Shown: positions 1 through 11,003, numbered from the stretch's first letter. The stretch is DNA of 64,000 nucleotides from Ktedonobacteria bacterium brp13 (GCA_015099395.1 AP024096.1:6985485-7049484); one strand, 5' to 3'. Numbers and translations are program-made. The notes: generated by a model from the letters alone, not told the origin.

Positions 1-3000
1 CCAACCAACTGGCTCACTATCTACGCAAGCTAAATATTGGTCCCGACGAACCGGTTGGTCTGTGTCAGCCACGCTCCATCGAGATGATGATTGGTTTGCT
101 GGCTGTACTTAAGGCTGGCGGGGCGTATGTGCCGTTGGATGCAACATATCCAGCCGCACGTTTGCAGTGGTTACTGCATGAGAGTCACCCTCGGGTTGTG
201 CTGGCTCATAGCTCGCTTTTGTCCGTCCTCAGTGCTGCCGGCGTAGATTGCCACTTCTTGTGTCTGGATGCGTCACAAAAAGAGTGGCTTGATGAGCCAA
301 TGAGTCGGGTACAGACGCAAATGAGTCCAGATAATCTGGCGTACATGATCTACACGTCCGGTTCGACTGGCAACCCGAAAGGCGTGATGTGCTCACATCG
401 TGCCGCAAGTAATCATTTGCTCTGGATTCGCCAGGTGATGGACCTTAATAAACGGGATCGTGTCTTACAAAAGGCTCCCTTGAGCTTCGATGCCTCTGTT
501 ACTGAGTGCTTCGTGTCTCTGACGTGCGGAGGAAGTGTGGTGCTGGCTCGCCCGGATGGTCAGAAGGATCCTGCTTATCTGGTGGAAATTATCGAGCGCG
601 AGCAGGTGAGTCTGGCGCAGTTTGTGCCTTCACTATTGCGTTTGTGGATAGAGGAGCCTGGGATAGAGCGTTGTACTGCATTACGCAATGTTATTTCGGC
701 TGGGGAGATACTCTCTGCTGACATGCAAAAGCGCTGCTTGATGCGTTGTCCTGCCGGAGTGCAGCTATACAATCTGTATGGGCCAACAGAAGCGGCGACG
801 GATGTAAGTTATTGGCTGTGTCAACCTGATTGGAATGAACCTGCAAATTCCTCCAATATTCCAATAGGACGTCCTATCATGAATATTCGGATGTACGTTC
901 TGGATCAGTATCTGCAACCGGTACCTATAGGGGTCGAGGGCGATGTGTATCTTGCCGGAATGGGTCTGGCACGTGGTTACTTCCAACGACCGGATTTGAC
1001 AGCAGAGCGTTTCATCCCAGATCCATTTCAGCCAGGAGGGCGCCTCTATCGTACTGGCGATCTGGGTTGCATGCGTGCCGATGGTTCGATGGAGTATGTG
1101 GGGCGTGTGGATGAGCAGGTGAAGCTGCGTGGAATTCGTATAGAGATAGGAGAAATCGAAGCGGTACTAGGTAAACATCCGCAAGTTCGTGAGTGTGCAG
1201 TGCTCGTGAGGGATGGGAGAACTGGCGAGAAGCAGCTGGCGGCTTATATGGTGGCTGAGCAACACGTCGTGCTTTCGATCCAGGATATACGCAAGTATCT
1301 ACAGGAACAGCTACCAGAATACATGGTTCCGGCACAGATTATGCAATTGGATGTCTTGCCTTTAATGCCTAATGGCAAACTAGATCGGAAATCACTTCCT
1401 GATCCCGGAGTGCTATCATCGCCAACTAACATAGCCTTTTTTGCTCCTCGGACAGCTGTGGAGAAAGAATTATCCGCCATCTGGGCCGACGTTCTCCGCT
1501 TGAAGCAGGTGGGAATACGCGATAATTTCTTTGAACTCGGCGGCGATTCTATTATCAGTATTCAAATTATCGCTCGTGCCAAACAGAAAGGCTTGCAATT
1601 AACGCTGAAACAACTCTTCCAGTATCCAACCGTTGAAGAACTGAGCTTAATGGTTGATGGAGGCGCTCTGGTAGAGGCTGAACAAGGACTTGTGCTTGGT
1701 TCAGTGCCTCTTACTCCTATCCAGCACTGGTTCTTTGATCTGCATCTTCCCATGCTCCAGCATTGGAATCAAGCCATGTTCTTCGAAGTCGCAGAACGCA
1801 TTCATAGCTCTTTCTTAGAAAAAGTTGTCGGTGCATGGTTCCAGCACCATGATGCGTTACGTTTACGTTTTATCCCATCTGATGATGGTTGGCAGCAGTA
1901 TGTCTCAGATGTGGAGGAGATACTGCCTTTTCTGGTTGTGGATCTCTCTATGCTGGCAGAGCATGAGCAGAAAGCTGTCGCCACACAACGAGCGGCAGAA
2001 GCACAGGCAAGCCTTGATCTTAGTCGGGGACCTCTGGCACGCATCATTCTGTTTGATATGGGCAAAGACAGACCGCAATGCTTATTGATTACTATCCATC
2101 ACTTAGCTATTGATGGCGTATCGTGGCGTATCTTGCTGGAAGATTTACAGACGGCGTATCAACAGTTAAAACAGGGAGACATTATCTCACTTCCAGCGAA
2201 AACAAGCTCCTTTAAAGCGTGGGCCGAAAGTCTTGTCGCATACGCGCAATCCGCTGCTATTCAGCAAGAGCAGATGTACTGGCTCACCAGGAAAGCTGCT
2301 TATGTGCAGCCGTTACCGCTAGATTTTCCTGCGCTCGGACAGCTGAACAGCGTGGAGTCTGCACGTACTGTGTCTGTCTCATTGACCGATGAGGAGACAA
2401 AGATGTTACTGGAAGAGGTTCCGGGTATGTATCATACGCAGGTCAACGACATTTTATTGACGGCGTTGGCTCAGACATTTGCTGCATGGACGGATACTTC
2501 TTCGCTGCTGATTGATCTGGAAGGCCATGGACGTGAGGATCTCTTTGAAAAGATCGATATTTCACGCACGGTTGGCTGGTTTACTTCAATCTTTCCCGTC
2601 CATTTGCAGCTTCCAGCAGCCTCCTCGTTAGAGGAGACTATTCGGTCAGTCAAAGAACAACTGCGTGCTATTCCTGATCATGGCATCGGCTATGGGATTC
2701 TACGCTACCTCAATGCGGATACTTCTCTGACCAGGGAGCTACATGCACAACCTGCGGCTGAAGTTGCTTTTAATTATCTTGGACAATTCAATCAAGCACA
2801 GTCTGCATTTATGATTAATAGCGCGTCTCATTTGTCTTCTGGACCTACACGTAACATGCAAGGCAGGCGTACCCATCTAATCGAAGTAAATTGCTATGTG
2901 AGCGAAAACCAGTTACAGGTAAGTTGGGGATATAGTGCGCGTTTCCATCGGCATGTAACGATTGAGCATCTCGCGACGACTTTTGCTCAAGCCTTGCGTG

Positions 3001-3119
3001 CCATCATTCAACATGGTCAAACTTCTGGATCTGGAGGCTATATGCCGACCGATTTTCCAAATGTGGAACTGAGCCAGGAGCAGCTTGAGCAGATTGCTTT
3101 TGAAATGGATCTCGATTAA
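1..3119 (+). CDS. NRPS, 5'-truncated by window edge: (partial A)-T-E
   Basis: The reading frame is open from the first bases, so the gene starts upstream of the window and the ATG at 84 is internal. Domains in order: an adenylation domain (to about 1400) with A3 YTSGSTGNPKG, A5 NLYGPTE, A7 YRTGD and A10 NGKLDRK; a carrier domain with LGGDS near 1540; then an epimerization domain (about 1690-3000) with HHLAIDGVSW near 2100, EGHGRE and FNYLGQF. The module should activate an amino acid and convert it to the D-form. A hand alignment to PheA gives approximate specificity residues D-A-T-Q-I-A-L-T-D-K, which I cannot match to a known substrate. The next gene starts 13 bases on with a DCL-like C domain, as expected after an E domain. 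Confidence 0.93.
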   Translation, partial: NQLAHYLRKLNIGPDEPVGLCQPRSIEMMIGLLAVLKAGGAYVPLDATYPAARLQWLLHESHPRVVLAHSSLLSVLSAAGVDCHFLCLDASQKEWLDEPMSRVQTQMSPDNLAYMIYTSGSTGNPKGVMCSHRAASNHLLWIRQVMDLNKRDRVLQKAPLSFDASVTECFVSLTCGGSVVLARPDGQKDPAYLVEIIEREQVSLAQFVPSLLRLWIEEPGIERCTALRNVISAGEILSADMQKRCLMRCPAGVQLYNLYGPTEAATDVSYWLCQPDWNEPANSSNIPIGRPIMNIRMYVLDQYLQPVPIGVEGDVYLAGMGLARGYFQRPDLTAERFIPDPFQPGGRLYRTGDLGCMRADGSMEYVGRVDEQVKLRGIRIEIGEIEAVLGKHPQVRECAVLVRDGRTGEKQLAAYMVAEQHVVLSIQDIRKYLQEQLPEYMVPAQIMQLDVLPLMPNGKLDRKSLPDPGVLSSPTNIAFFAPRTAVEKELSAIWADVLRLKQVGIRDNFFELGGDSIISIQIIARAKQKGLQLTLKQLFQYPTVEELSLMVDGGALVEAEQGLVLGSVPLTPIQHWFFDLHLPMLQHWNQAMFFEVAERIHSSFLEKVVGAWFQHHDALRLRFIPSDDGWQQYVSDVEEILPFLVVDLSMLAEHEQKAVATQRAAEAQASLDLSRGPLARIILFDMGKDRPQCLLITIHHLAIDGVSWRILLEDLQTAYQQLKQGDIISLPAKTSSFKAWAESLVAYAQSAAIQQEQMYWLTRKAAYVQPLPLDFPALGQLNSVESARTVSVSLTDEETKMLLEEVPGMYHTQVNDILLTALAQTFAAWTDTSSLLIDLEGHGREDLFEKIDISRTVGWFTSIFPVHLQLPAASSLEETIRSVKEQLRAIPDHGIGYGILRYLNADTSLTRELHAQPAAEVAFNYLGQFNQAQSAFMINSASHLSSGPTRNMQGRRTHLIEVNCYVSENQLQVSWGYSARFHRHVTIEHLATTFAQALRAIIQHGQTSGSGGYMPTDFPNVELSQEQLEQIAFEMDLD

Positions 3120-3132
3120 GAAAAGGATAAAT

Positions 3133-6100
3133 ATGAACAAAAAGGATATTGAATCCATCAATCCGCTTTCTCCTGCTCAACAGGGCATGCTTTATGAATG
3201 TATCCGTGCTCCTGAGTCGGGCATCCATATAGAGCAAGCTGTCTATACCTTGACTGGTAAGATGGATATTGCAGCTTTTGAACAAGCATGGCAGTGGGGT
3301 GTCGATCGACATGGGATCTTGCGTACGGGCTTTGTGTGGAAAGCGCAAGTTGAGCCGCTTCAGGTCACACTGCGCCACGTGCCGATACACATCGATTATC
3401 GAGATTGGCGTGATCTGCCAGCAACGGAGCAGCAGGCGCGCCTGGAAAAATATCTCTGGGATGACCGGGTACGTGGTTTTCAATTGGCACAAGCACCTTT
3501 GATGCGCCTGACGCTTTTTCATCTGGATGAACAAAGCTATCGTTTTTCCTGGACCTCTCACCATATCTTGATGGATGGTTGGTCGCACCAGATTCTCTTG
3601 AATGAAATCATTTCCTGCTATGCATCGTTGAGCAAGGGGCAAAAGTTTTATGCTCAGCCAACACCTTCCTATGGTGACTATATTGGATGGCTGAAAAAGC
3701 AGGATGTGTCTGAGGCAGAAGGATTTTGGCGTAAGTCACTGGGTGGTTTTACGCAGCCTACCATGCTAGGTATTGAACAAGTAAGTACTGCCGCTGCTGA
3801 GCCGAAGGTTCAGCATGATCCTTTGCAATTTCAACTTTCTGATGCACTCGCCTCTCGTTTACAATCCGTGGTGAGGCGTCATCATCTGACCCTCAACACG
3901 GTTTTACAAGGATTATGGGCTATTCTTTTGGGTCACTATAGTCAGAGCGAGGATGTGGTCTTTGGCGTGACGGTTTCTGGTCGTCCCGCTGATATGGCCG
4001 GGGTCGAGGCTATGGTTGGACTCTGCATTAACACGCTGCCCGTGCGTGTACAACTACCATCTTCAACAGCATTCTGGTCCTGGATGGGTGAGATACAAAG
4101 CCATAATGTAGATATGCATCGCTATGAATATTGCTCTGCCGGCCAGATACATCGCTGGAGTGATGTGCCGGGCATGTTGCTTTTGTACAAGAGCTTATTG
4201 GTCGTTGAAAACTATCCCTCGACTGTGACTTCTGCTGTTCTTGATATCAACTTATCGGTTGACGATGTCCGCTTAGTAGGGGCTCAAACCAAGTATGCTT
4301 TTACCTTGCTCGCTATTATTGGATCCCAGATCGTTGTGCGCTGTATTTATGATACGCATGTGTTTACCCACTCTTCTGCTCAACTCATTATGAAGCATTT
4401 ACAGCAGTTGTTAGAATACGTGGCGTCTGATCCACAAGTGCCATTGGCACTGCTTACTCAATTAATACCAGCTGATCAAATCCCTGTCATACATATGGCA
4501 CCTGCGATTGTGCAAGAAGCACTTAGCAGCCATCCACGTGCTCCACGCAATCCGCTGGAGGAACTGATAGCCGCTGTCTGGTGCGATGTGTTAGGTCTGC
4601 GGCAAGTTGATATTGATAGCGATTTTTTCAAATTAGGTGGACACTCGTTGATTGCGACCCAAATGGTTGCGCGTCTGCGCGCGGTACTGGGCGTGGAAAT
4701 ACCTCTACGGACGGTGTTCGAGGCGCCGACAATTGTAACATTAGCGCCGCGCGTTGGACAGATATTGCAGCAGCAGGAAGGTATGAAGGTGCCGCCGCTG
4801 CAAGCCACTGAGCGTCCTGACGAAATTCCACTCTCGTTTGCGCAGCAGCGGCTCTGGTTTTTGGAGCAACTGGCACCGGGCAGCGTGACCTATTTGGAGC
4901 ACAGCGCTTATCGCATGCGTGGATTGTTAGATATGCATGCTTTGGAACTTAGTCTGGAGGATTTGATCCATCGGCATGAGAATCTTCGTACCACGTTTTC
5001 GCAAAGAGATGGCCAGCCCTTGCAGATCATTCATCCCCATCTGCACTTCACATTGCCTATCATCGATTTACGAGGGCTGAAACAAGAACATCATGCTCAA
5101 GAGGTACAGCAGCTGTCCCATCAAGAGTCGCAGTCTCCCACTGATCTGGCACAAGGACCATTGATACGCATACATGTGCTCCTGGTAGAGAAACAGGAGC
5201 ATGTAATATTGTTGACCTTACATCATATTATCACTGATCGTTGGTCCACCGAGATCCTGGTACGTGAACTGATCACATTGTATCGCGCGCATATAGCTGG
5301 AGAGCCATCGTCTCTGACGCCCTTGCCAATCCAATATGCTGATTACGCACTCTGGCAAAGACAGTGGCTGCAGGGAGACGTCTTGCAGCGACAGATTGCT
5401 TACTGGAAAAAGCAATTGTGGAGAGCAAAGCCTCTAGAACTGCCTACCGACGCTCCTCGTGCTACGGTGCAAAGTAATGCTGGCGCGGTCTATTCCTACA
5501 CATTTCCAACAGAGTTGTGGGAGGAGTTAGTCCGTTTTAGCCAGCAGGAAGGCGTGACGCTATTTATGCTCCTGCTGACTATCTTCCAGGTTGAGTTGTA
5601 TTGCTTGAGCGGTCAGACAGATATTGTACTTGGAACCGATGTGGCAAATCGCTCATATGTGGAGACAGAGGGGCTGATTGGGTTTTTCGTCAATCTGCTG
5701 GCTTTACGCATCGACCTTCAGGGAACTCCAGCATTTCGCACTGTTGTACAGCAAGTGCGAGCCATGGTGTTGGGAGCCTATACGCATCAGGAGCTTCCAT
5801 TTGAGTTAGTAGTAGAGCATGTACAAGGAGAACGAAATGAACATCAAGCGCCATTAGTTCAAGCCTTGTTCGTGATGCAAAATACTCCTCCGCTGGAGGA
5901 AGAATTGTCTGGCGTCACATTTGAACGCATGCCGGAAAAGTATACTGCTGCTAGATTTGATTTGGCTGTGTTTATGTATGAAGGGAAGCAAAATATCAGC
6001 GCGAGTGTCGTGTATCGCAGCGCATTATTCCAAGAGCAAACAATCGCTACGTTGCTACGTCGCTTTGAAGTACTGGCGAGGAGTGCGCTGGCAGCACCAG

Positions 6101-6267
6101 ATACCACCATTGATAAATTAGATATATATAGCGCAGAGGAGAAAACAGAGAAATCCAAGCAGGAGAAAGATCTGTATCAGGTTGGTAGCAAAAGTTGGCG
6201 CAACAGAAAAACACATGAGATAGACCTGTCCGCGCTCGCTTTTAGTTCAACAGAACAGGAAAAATAA
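3133..6267 (+). CDS. NRPS lacking an adenylation domain: C-T-C
   Basis: About 1044 aa from the ATG at 3133, chosen over an upstream in-frame start inside the previous gene because AAAAGGATAA sits directly before it. Residues 1-430 are a condensation domain starting INPLSPAQQGMLY, with SHHILMDGWS near residue 142. A carrier domain follows (465-545, LGGHSLIATQM near 500). A second condensation domain covers about 557-990 and starts PLSFAQQRLWFLEQL; its catalytic motif is HHIITDRWS, with Arg where Gly is usual. No A3, A5, A7 or A8 motif lies between the first C and the carrier, so this T domain must be loaded by an A domain elsewhere or be skipped. The protein ends in a charged tail. The second C domain probably serves the A-T pair of the next protein, which begins with a non-catalytic C-like domain. 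Confidence 0.92.
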   Translation: MNKKDIESINPLSPAQQGMLYECIRAPESGIHIEQAVYTLTGKMDIAAFEQAWQWGVDRHGILRTGFVWKAQVEPLQVTLRHVPIHIDYRDWRDLPATEQQARLEKYLWDDRVRGFQLAQAPLMRLTLFHLDEQSYRFSWTSHHILMDGWSHQILLNEIISCYASLSKGQKFYAQPTPSYGDYIGWLKKQDVSEAEGFWRKSLGGFTQPTMLGIEQVSTAAAEPKVQHDPLQFQLSDALASRLQSVVRRHHLTLNTVLQGLWAILLGHYSQSEDVVFGVTVSGRPADMAGVEAMVGLCINTLPVRVQLPSSTAFWSWMGEIQSHNVDMHRYEYCSAGQIHRWSDVPGMLLLYKSLLVVENYPSTVTSAVLDINLSVDDVRLVGAQTKYAFTLLAIIGSQIVVRCIYDTHVFTHSSAQLIMKHLQQLLEYVASDPQVPLALLTQLIPADQIPVIHMAPAIVQEALSSHPRAPRNPLEELIAAVWCDVLGLRQVDIDSDFFKLGGHSLIATQMVARLRAVLGVEIPLRTVFEAPTIVTLAPRVGQILQQQEGMKVPPLQATERPDEIPLSFAQQRLWFLEQLAPGSVTYLEHSAYRMRGLLDMHALELSLEDLIHRHENLRTTFSQRDGQPLQIIHPHLHFTLPIIDLRGLKQEHHAQEVQQLSHQESQSPTDLAQGPLIRIHVLLVEKQEHVILLTLHHIITDRWSTEILVRELITLYRAHIAGEPSSLTPLPIQYADYALWQRQWLQGDVLQRQIAYWKKQLWRAKPLELPTDAPRATVQSNAGAVYSYTFPTELWEELVRFSQQEGVTLFMLLLTIFQVELYCLSGQTDIVLGTDVANRSYVETEGLIGFFVNLLALRIDLQGTPAFRTVVQQVRAMVLGAYTHQELPFELVVEHVQGERNEHQAPLVQALFVMQNTPPLEEELSGVTFERMPEKYTAARFDLAVFMYEGKQNISASVVYRSALFQEQTIATLLRRFEVLARSALAAPDTTIDKLDIYSAEEKTEKSKQEKDLYQVGSKSWRNRKTHEIDLSALAFSSTEQEK

Positions 6268-6319
6268 TCGTAGCGAATTTCGCTTGTGGATAGATTATTC
6301 TTATGCAAAGGTTTTAGTT

Positions 6320-9300
6320 ATGCAAAAAAAAGATTTAAAAGGATATCCTCTCTCAATGCAGCAAGCCCGCTTGTGGATGCAGCAAGGCGAGAATCAAGTA
6401 TGGTATACCCAATGCTCGATACGACTAAGTGGGCAGTTAGATATGCCAGCTATTTTGGGCGCATTGCAAGAGTTGGTGCAACGTCATGATATCTTACGCA
6501 CTGCGTTTCGCCGTATCCCTGGCATGGAAGTTCCAGTACAAGTTGTGAGCAGTTATCTTGAAGTACGCTGTTCTCTCGTCGATGTAGAATATCTTGCTGT
6601 GTCAGAGCACCGTAATTATATTGATGAGTCCCTGGTGCGTTTGCAAGGGACAATTGCAAACCTGGAGACGCCTTCTCTCTTTGCGGTAGAATTGCTGCGA
6701 TTTTCTCCTCGAAAACATCTCTTACTTATTTGTCTGCCTGCTCTCTGCGCCGATGAGTATACATTGATGCGCATGATTTTGGAATTGAGCCACTTGTACT
6801 CATCTTCACTTGATGAAAATGAACAAGATGAGGAACCCTTGCAGTATGCCGAAGTGTCTGCTTGGCAAGAGGAATTACAGCAGTCAGAGGCGGTGGAAGC
6901 CCTCCGCGAGTACTGGCGCCAGATTGATCTGATCCAGCATGCAGCGATCCGTCTACCTTTTGTCCAACAAGCGGCGCTGACTGGCTCTGACACAAATGTT
7001 GTACGTGAGGACGTTTTTGCACTGAGAACGTACGAAATGATGTTGGAAAAGAGCATAGTCGTTCAACTTAGTCAGCGAGCGCAGCACTTTGGGGTCTCGA
7101 TGGAATCCTGGTTACTTGCTTGTTGGGGAGTTGTTCTCTGGCGTTTAAATGGCATGCAAGACTCCCTCATTGGTGTGTCCTGCAATGGTCGAACATATGA
7201 GGAACTAACGGAAGAACTGTCCAAAGCTTTAGGACTCTATACGCGTGCCGTTCCTTTTGAATTACGGCTTGGGGGCGACTTGTCTTTTGAGCAAGTAGTT
7301 CGATCAGTCAATAAAACACTTTTAGAAAAGATCAAACGGCAAGTGTATTTTTCGTGGAAAGATGGATGTAACCATGAGGCCGGCGTCGATGAAGCGCAGT
7401 TTTTCCCCATCGGCTTTGAATATGCCCTGTGGCCAGTTTCATTCGTTTCCGAAAACATAGAATTCTCTCTGCATACAAGCTCGTCCAGGGTTGAAAAATT
7501 TTTGCTCAAATTAGGTATTGTTCAGGTTGGAGAACAGGTTCAACTGTGTTTTCAATACAACCCTAAAAGTATCAATGCGCTCCAAGTCGAGCAATTAGCC
7601 TCAGCCTTCCAGACACTCTTGTATAGCGCCATGCTACAACCACAGACGCAAGTAAGTACACTGGCCCTGCTGGAGCCAGCAGTACAGTCATCTTTGTTGA
7701 CGATGGGTAGCGCTTTAACTCAGTCTATACCTTTACGTCAGTTACATCAGCTGTTTGAGGCCCAGGTCCAACGGCGGCCCAGTCAAGTGGCAGTTATCGG
7801 CGCACAGGAGCAATTGACGTATCAGCAATTGAATGAGCGTGCTAATCAACTGGCGCACGTATTGCGGCAACGGGGTGTTGGACCAAATATGCTGGTAGGA
7901 TTATGTCTGCCTCGTCAGGCACATATGTTGGTCGGAGTGCTAGGTATTCTCAAAGCTGGTGGTGCCTACCTGCCGCTGGATGCTGGAAGTCCTGTCACGA
8001 GATTGACATATCAGTTGCAGGAGAGCGGCGTAACGCTGCTATTGACACAATCATCTGTATGTCCATCCTTGCCTGAATGGACAGGAAGTATCCTCTGTCT
8101 AGAGGATTTAGCGGACGAATTGGCTCAGTCTTCGATTGAGAATTGCACGCTTGCTGGTGTGGGTGATGATCTGATGTATGTGATCTACACTTCTGGTTCG
8201 ACAGGATTACCCAAAGGAGTGATGGTACGTCAGAGTAGCGTGGTGAACTATACGCAGGCCCTCTGCGAGAAACTGGGATCTGAGCCTGGTTGGCAGTATG
8301 CAACGGTTTCAACCCTGGCGGCGGACCTGGGCAATACCGCAATTTTCTGTGCTTTAGCCTCTGGAGGCTGTGTACAGGTGCTCGACTACGAGACTGTCAC
8401 ATCTGGGGAGGCAATGGCAAACTGGGTAGAACAGCATCCAATAGATGTGCTCAAGATTGTTCCTTCACACCTCTCGGCTTTGTTAGAGAGTGAGCGCGCC
8501 CAGGAGTTGCTGCCGCGACGAGCATTAGTGCTCGGTGGGGAATCATTACCGGTACAGCTAGTCGAACGGGTACAGCGTATGGCTGCAACTTGTCACATCT
8601 ATAATCACTATGGACCGACTGAGAGCACCATCGGTGTCCTCGTTAACCCGTTAGATGCCCAGTCGTTAGTTGCTGAGGGTTCGAGCATCGCGTTAGGCAA
8701 TCCGATTACGAATACGCAGATGTATGTGTTGGATCGACATATGCAACTGCTACCAGCTGGAGTGGTCGGAGAGCTCTACATTGGAGGTGCAGGTCTGGCT
8801 CTGGGATATCTCCAACAAGCGGAGCAGACAGCAGAACATTTTGTGCCGCATCCCTATAGTCAGCGCATAGGAGAGCGCCTCTATCGAACTGGCGATCTGG
8901 TGTACTATGGGGCGGATGGCAAGCTCAACTTTGTGGGCAGAAGTGATGGCCAGGTGAAATTACGTGGCTATCGTATTGAGGTGGGAGAGATTGAAACAGT
9001 ACTGCGTCAACATCCCCTTATCTGGGATTGCGCAGTGATGTTGCAAGAGGAGGGTCCAGGTGCTCCCCGGCTGATCGGTTATATCGTCGCGCGTACATCT
9101 GCGGGGCTTGTCTCACAGGATCTACATGAGGCACTCAGAGAAAAAATTCCTGAATATATGATCCCATCAAGTTTTGTCATGCTGGAAAGCTTACCTCTCA
9201 CGGCGAATGGTAAGTTAGATCGGCGACAATTGCCGCTACCAGAACTGTCGCAGGAAAGTGATCCAGTCGAGCAAGGAGAACCCCACAGTCCTACAGAAGA

Positions 9301-10987
9301 AATGTTGGTACAGATGTGGAAAGAGCTGTTGCAGGTGCCAGCTATCGGCGTGAACGATAACTTCTTTGCTCTAGGAGGTCATTCGTTGCTGGCAACACGG
9401 GTCATGGCACGTTTGCAAGCGATGTTCCAAATCGTCCTCCCGGTTCAGATGCTCTTTGAGGCTCCTACAGTGGCGGGATTGGCGCAAAGAATCGAGCAGG
9501 TGTTACGCAAGAACGAAGGTATAGAGATACCAGCATTGGTTGGAGGGGCACGCCCAGAGGAGCTTCCACTCTCATTTGCACAGCAACGGCTCTGGTTCCT
9601 GGATCAGCTGAATCCAGGTAGTATCGCCTATCTTGCGCCACGAGCATTACGTCTCTCTGGCGAGCTGAATACAGAAGCCTTAGAACGGAGCCTGGAAAAA
9701 TTGATCGAGCGGCATGAAAGTCTGCGCACGACTTTTGAAGAAAGATCCGGTCGACCGATACAAGTCATTCATCCAATATGTCACTTTACGCTTCCCTTAA
9801 TAGATTTAAGTGGATTGTTGGTAGCACAAAGAGAGATGGTGACTCAGGGCTTAGTCAGTCAAGATGCACAGAATCCCTGCGACCTGGCAAAGGGGCCTAT
9901 GTTGAGAGCATCCTTGCTGCGGGTGGATGCGCAAGAACATGTGATGTTGCTGACCCTCCATCATATTGTCACAGATAAGTGGTCGATTCAGATTCTGGTG
10001 CGTGAGCTGACTACCCTTTACCAGGCATATGTGGCAGGAAAATCCGCATTAGCGGATGCTTTACCGATTCAGTATGCTGATTATGCGCTCTGGCAGCGTC
10101 AGTGGTTGCAGGGTGAAGTCCTTGAAACGCTGATACAATACTGGCAGGAAAATCTGCGTGCTCCATTGCCAGTTTTGAACTTACCAACCGATTATCCACG
10201 CGCTCCCTTACAAAGTTCAGAGGGCGCTACAAGCTTCTTCAAATTGTCCGCACCTCTGACCGCTTCCATAAATGCTTTGGGGCAAAAGGAGGGCGCAACG
10301 CTATTCATGATTCTGTTATCGGCATTCACTGTGCTGTTGCATTACTATACAGGTCAAGATGATCTGGTTGTCGGAACTGATATTGCGAATCGAAATCAAG
10401 TCGAGACCGAGGGCTTGATAGGTTTCTTCGTCAATCAACTGGTGCTGCGTGTAGATCTGGTAGATAATCCAAGCTTTCTGGAGATCGTACGTCGAGTGCG
10501 ACAGGTAGCACTAAAGGCATATACCCATCAAGATTTACCCTTTGATCGTCTGGTTGATGCCCTCAACCCGGAACGAGATCTGAGCCGTACACCATTGTTC
10601 CAGGCAAAATTTGTCCTACAAAACGTTCCAAAACAGGCATTCTCCCTATCTGATATGAAGATGGAGTTAGTCGAATTTGAGCGCGGGTCATCGAAATTCG
10701 ATCTCTTGCTTGACATGACGGAAAGTGGTCATGAACTGCTGGGATGGTTAGAGTATCGTACCGACCTCTTCAAAGCTGAGACAATTGCACTGTTTTTACA
10801 GCATTTTGAAACCATCATTCATCAAGTTGTCGATCTTCCTGAAAGGCGCTTGGATGAGTTGGAGAATACTCTGGCTGAGGCAGATGGAGATGCACGCAAT
10901 ATACGCGAACAAGAATTGCGGCAAGTGGGTTTGCAAAAACTCAAGCAAATGAGACGTAAAATAACACAAGATGTGAATCAGGTATAA
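6320..10987 (+). CDS. NRPS: degenerate C (interface-like)-A(Asp)-T-C
   Basis: About 1555 aa from the ATG at 6320 (AAAGG eight bases upstream; an in-frame TTG at 6284 is the alternative). Residues 1-445 are condensation-like, but the active-site stretch reads LPALCADEYT near residue 140 instead of HHxxxDG. An adenylation domain follows (465-985; YTSGSTGLPKG, NHYGPTES, YRTGDL, NGKLDRR), then a carrier (LGGHSLLATRV near 1018) and a condensation domain (1085-1510; HHIVTDKWS near 1214, with Lys for the usual Gly). Hand-read code D-L-T-K-V-G-H-I-G-K is the classical Asp code. The N-terminal domain resembles the non-catalytic interface domains that recruit aspartyl beta-hydroxylases, and the next gene encodes such an enzyme. 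The C-terminal tail is basic (MRRKIT) and may dock to the next synthetase. Confidence 0.92.
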   Translation: MQKKDLKGYPLSMQQARLWMQQGENQVWYTQCSIRLSGQLDMPAILGALQELVQRHDILRTAFRRIPGMEVPVQVVSSYLEVRCSLVDVEYLAVSEHRNYIDESLVRLQGTIANLETPSLFAVELLRFSPRKHLLLICLPALCADEYTLMRMILELSHLYSSSLDENEQDEEPLQYAEVSAWQEELQQSEAVEALREYWRQIDLIQHAAIRLPFVQQAALTGSDTNVVREDVFALRTYEMMLEKSIVVQLSQRAQHFGVSMESWLLACWGVVLWRLNGMQDSLIGVSCNGRTYEELTEELSKALGLYTRAVPFELRLGGDLSFEQVVRSVNKTLLEKIKRQVYFSWKDGCNHEAGVDEAQFFPIGFEYALWPVSFVSENIEFSLHTSSSRVEKFLLKLGIVQVGEQVQLCFQYNPKSINALQVEQLASAFQTLLYSAMLQPQTQVSTLALLEPAVQSSLLTMGSALTQSIPLRQLHQLFEAQVQRRPSQVAVIGAQEQLTYQQLNERANQLAHVLRQRGVGPNMLVGLCLPRQAHMLVGVLGILKAGGAYLPLDAGSPVTRLTYQLQESGVTLLLTQSSVCPSLPEWTGSILCLEDLADELAQSSIENCTLAGVGDDLMYVIYTSGSTGLPKGVMVRQSSVVNYTQALCEKLGSEPGWQYATVSTLAADLGNTAIFCALASGGCVQVLDYETVTSGEAMANWVEQHPIDVLKIVPSHLSALLESERAQELLPRRALVLGGESLPVQLVERVQRMAATCHIYNHYGPTESTIGVLVNPLDAQSLVAEGSSIALGNPITNTQMYVLDRHMQLLPAGVVGELYIGGAGLALGYLQQAEQTAEHFVPHPYSQRIGERLYRTGDLVYYGADGKLNFVGRSDGQVKLRGYRIEVGEIETVLRQHPLIWDCAVMLQEEGPGAPRLIGYIVARTSAGLVSQDLHEALREKIPEYMIPSSFVMLESLPLTANGKLDRRQLPLPELSQESDPVEQGEPHSPTEEMLVQMWKELLQVPAIGVNDNFFALGGHSLLATRVMARLQAMFQIVLPVQMLFEAPTVAGLAQRIEQVLRKNEGIEIPALVGGARPEELPLSFAQQRLWFLDQLNPGSIAYLAPRALRLSGELNTEALERSLEKLIERHESLRTTFEERSGRPIQVIHPICHFTLPLIDLSGLLVAQREMVTQGLVSQDAQNPCDLAKGPMLRASLLRVDAQEHVMLLTLHHIVTDKWSIQILVRELTTLYQAYVAGKSALADALPIQYADYALWQRQWLQGEVLETLIQYWQENLRAPLPVLNLPTDYPRAPLQSSEGATSFFKLSAPLTASINALGQKEGATLFMILLSAFTVLLHYYTGQDDLVVGTDIANRNQVETEGLIGFFVNQLVLRVDLVDNPSFLEIVRRVRQVALKAYTHQDLPFDRLVDALNPERDLSRTPLFQAKFVLQNVPKQAFSLSDMKMELVEFERGSSKFDLLLDMTESGHELLGWLEYRTDLFKAETIALFLQHFETIIHQVVDLPERRLDELENTLAEADGDARNIREQELRQVGLQKLKQMRRKITQDVNQV

Positions 10988-11003
10988 ATAAGGATAGAAA
11001 CAT

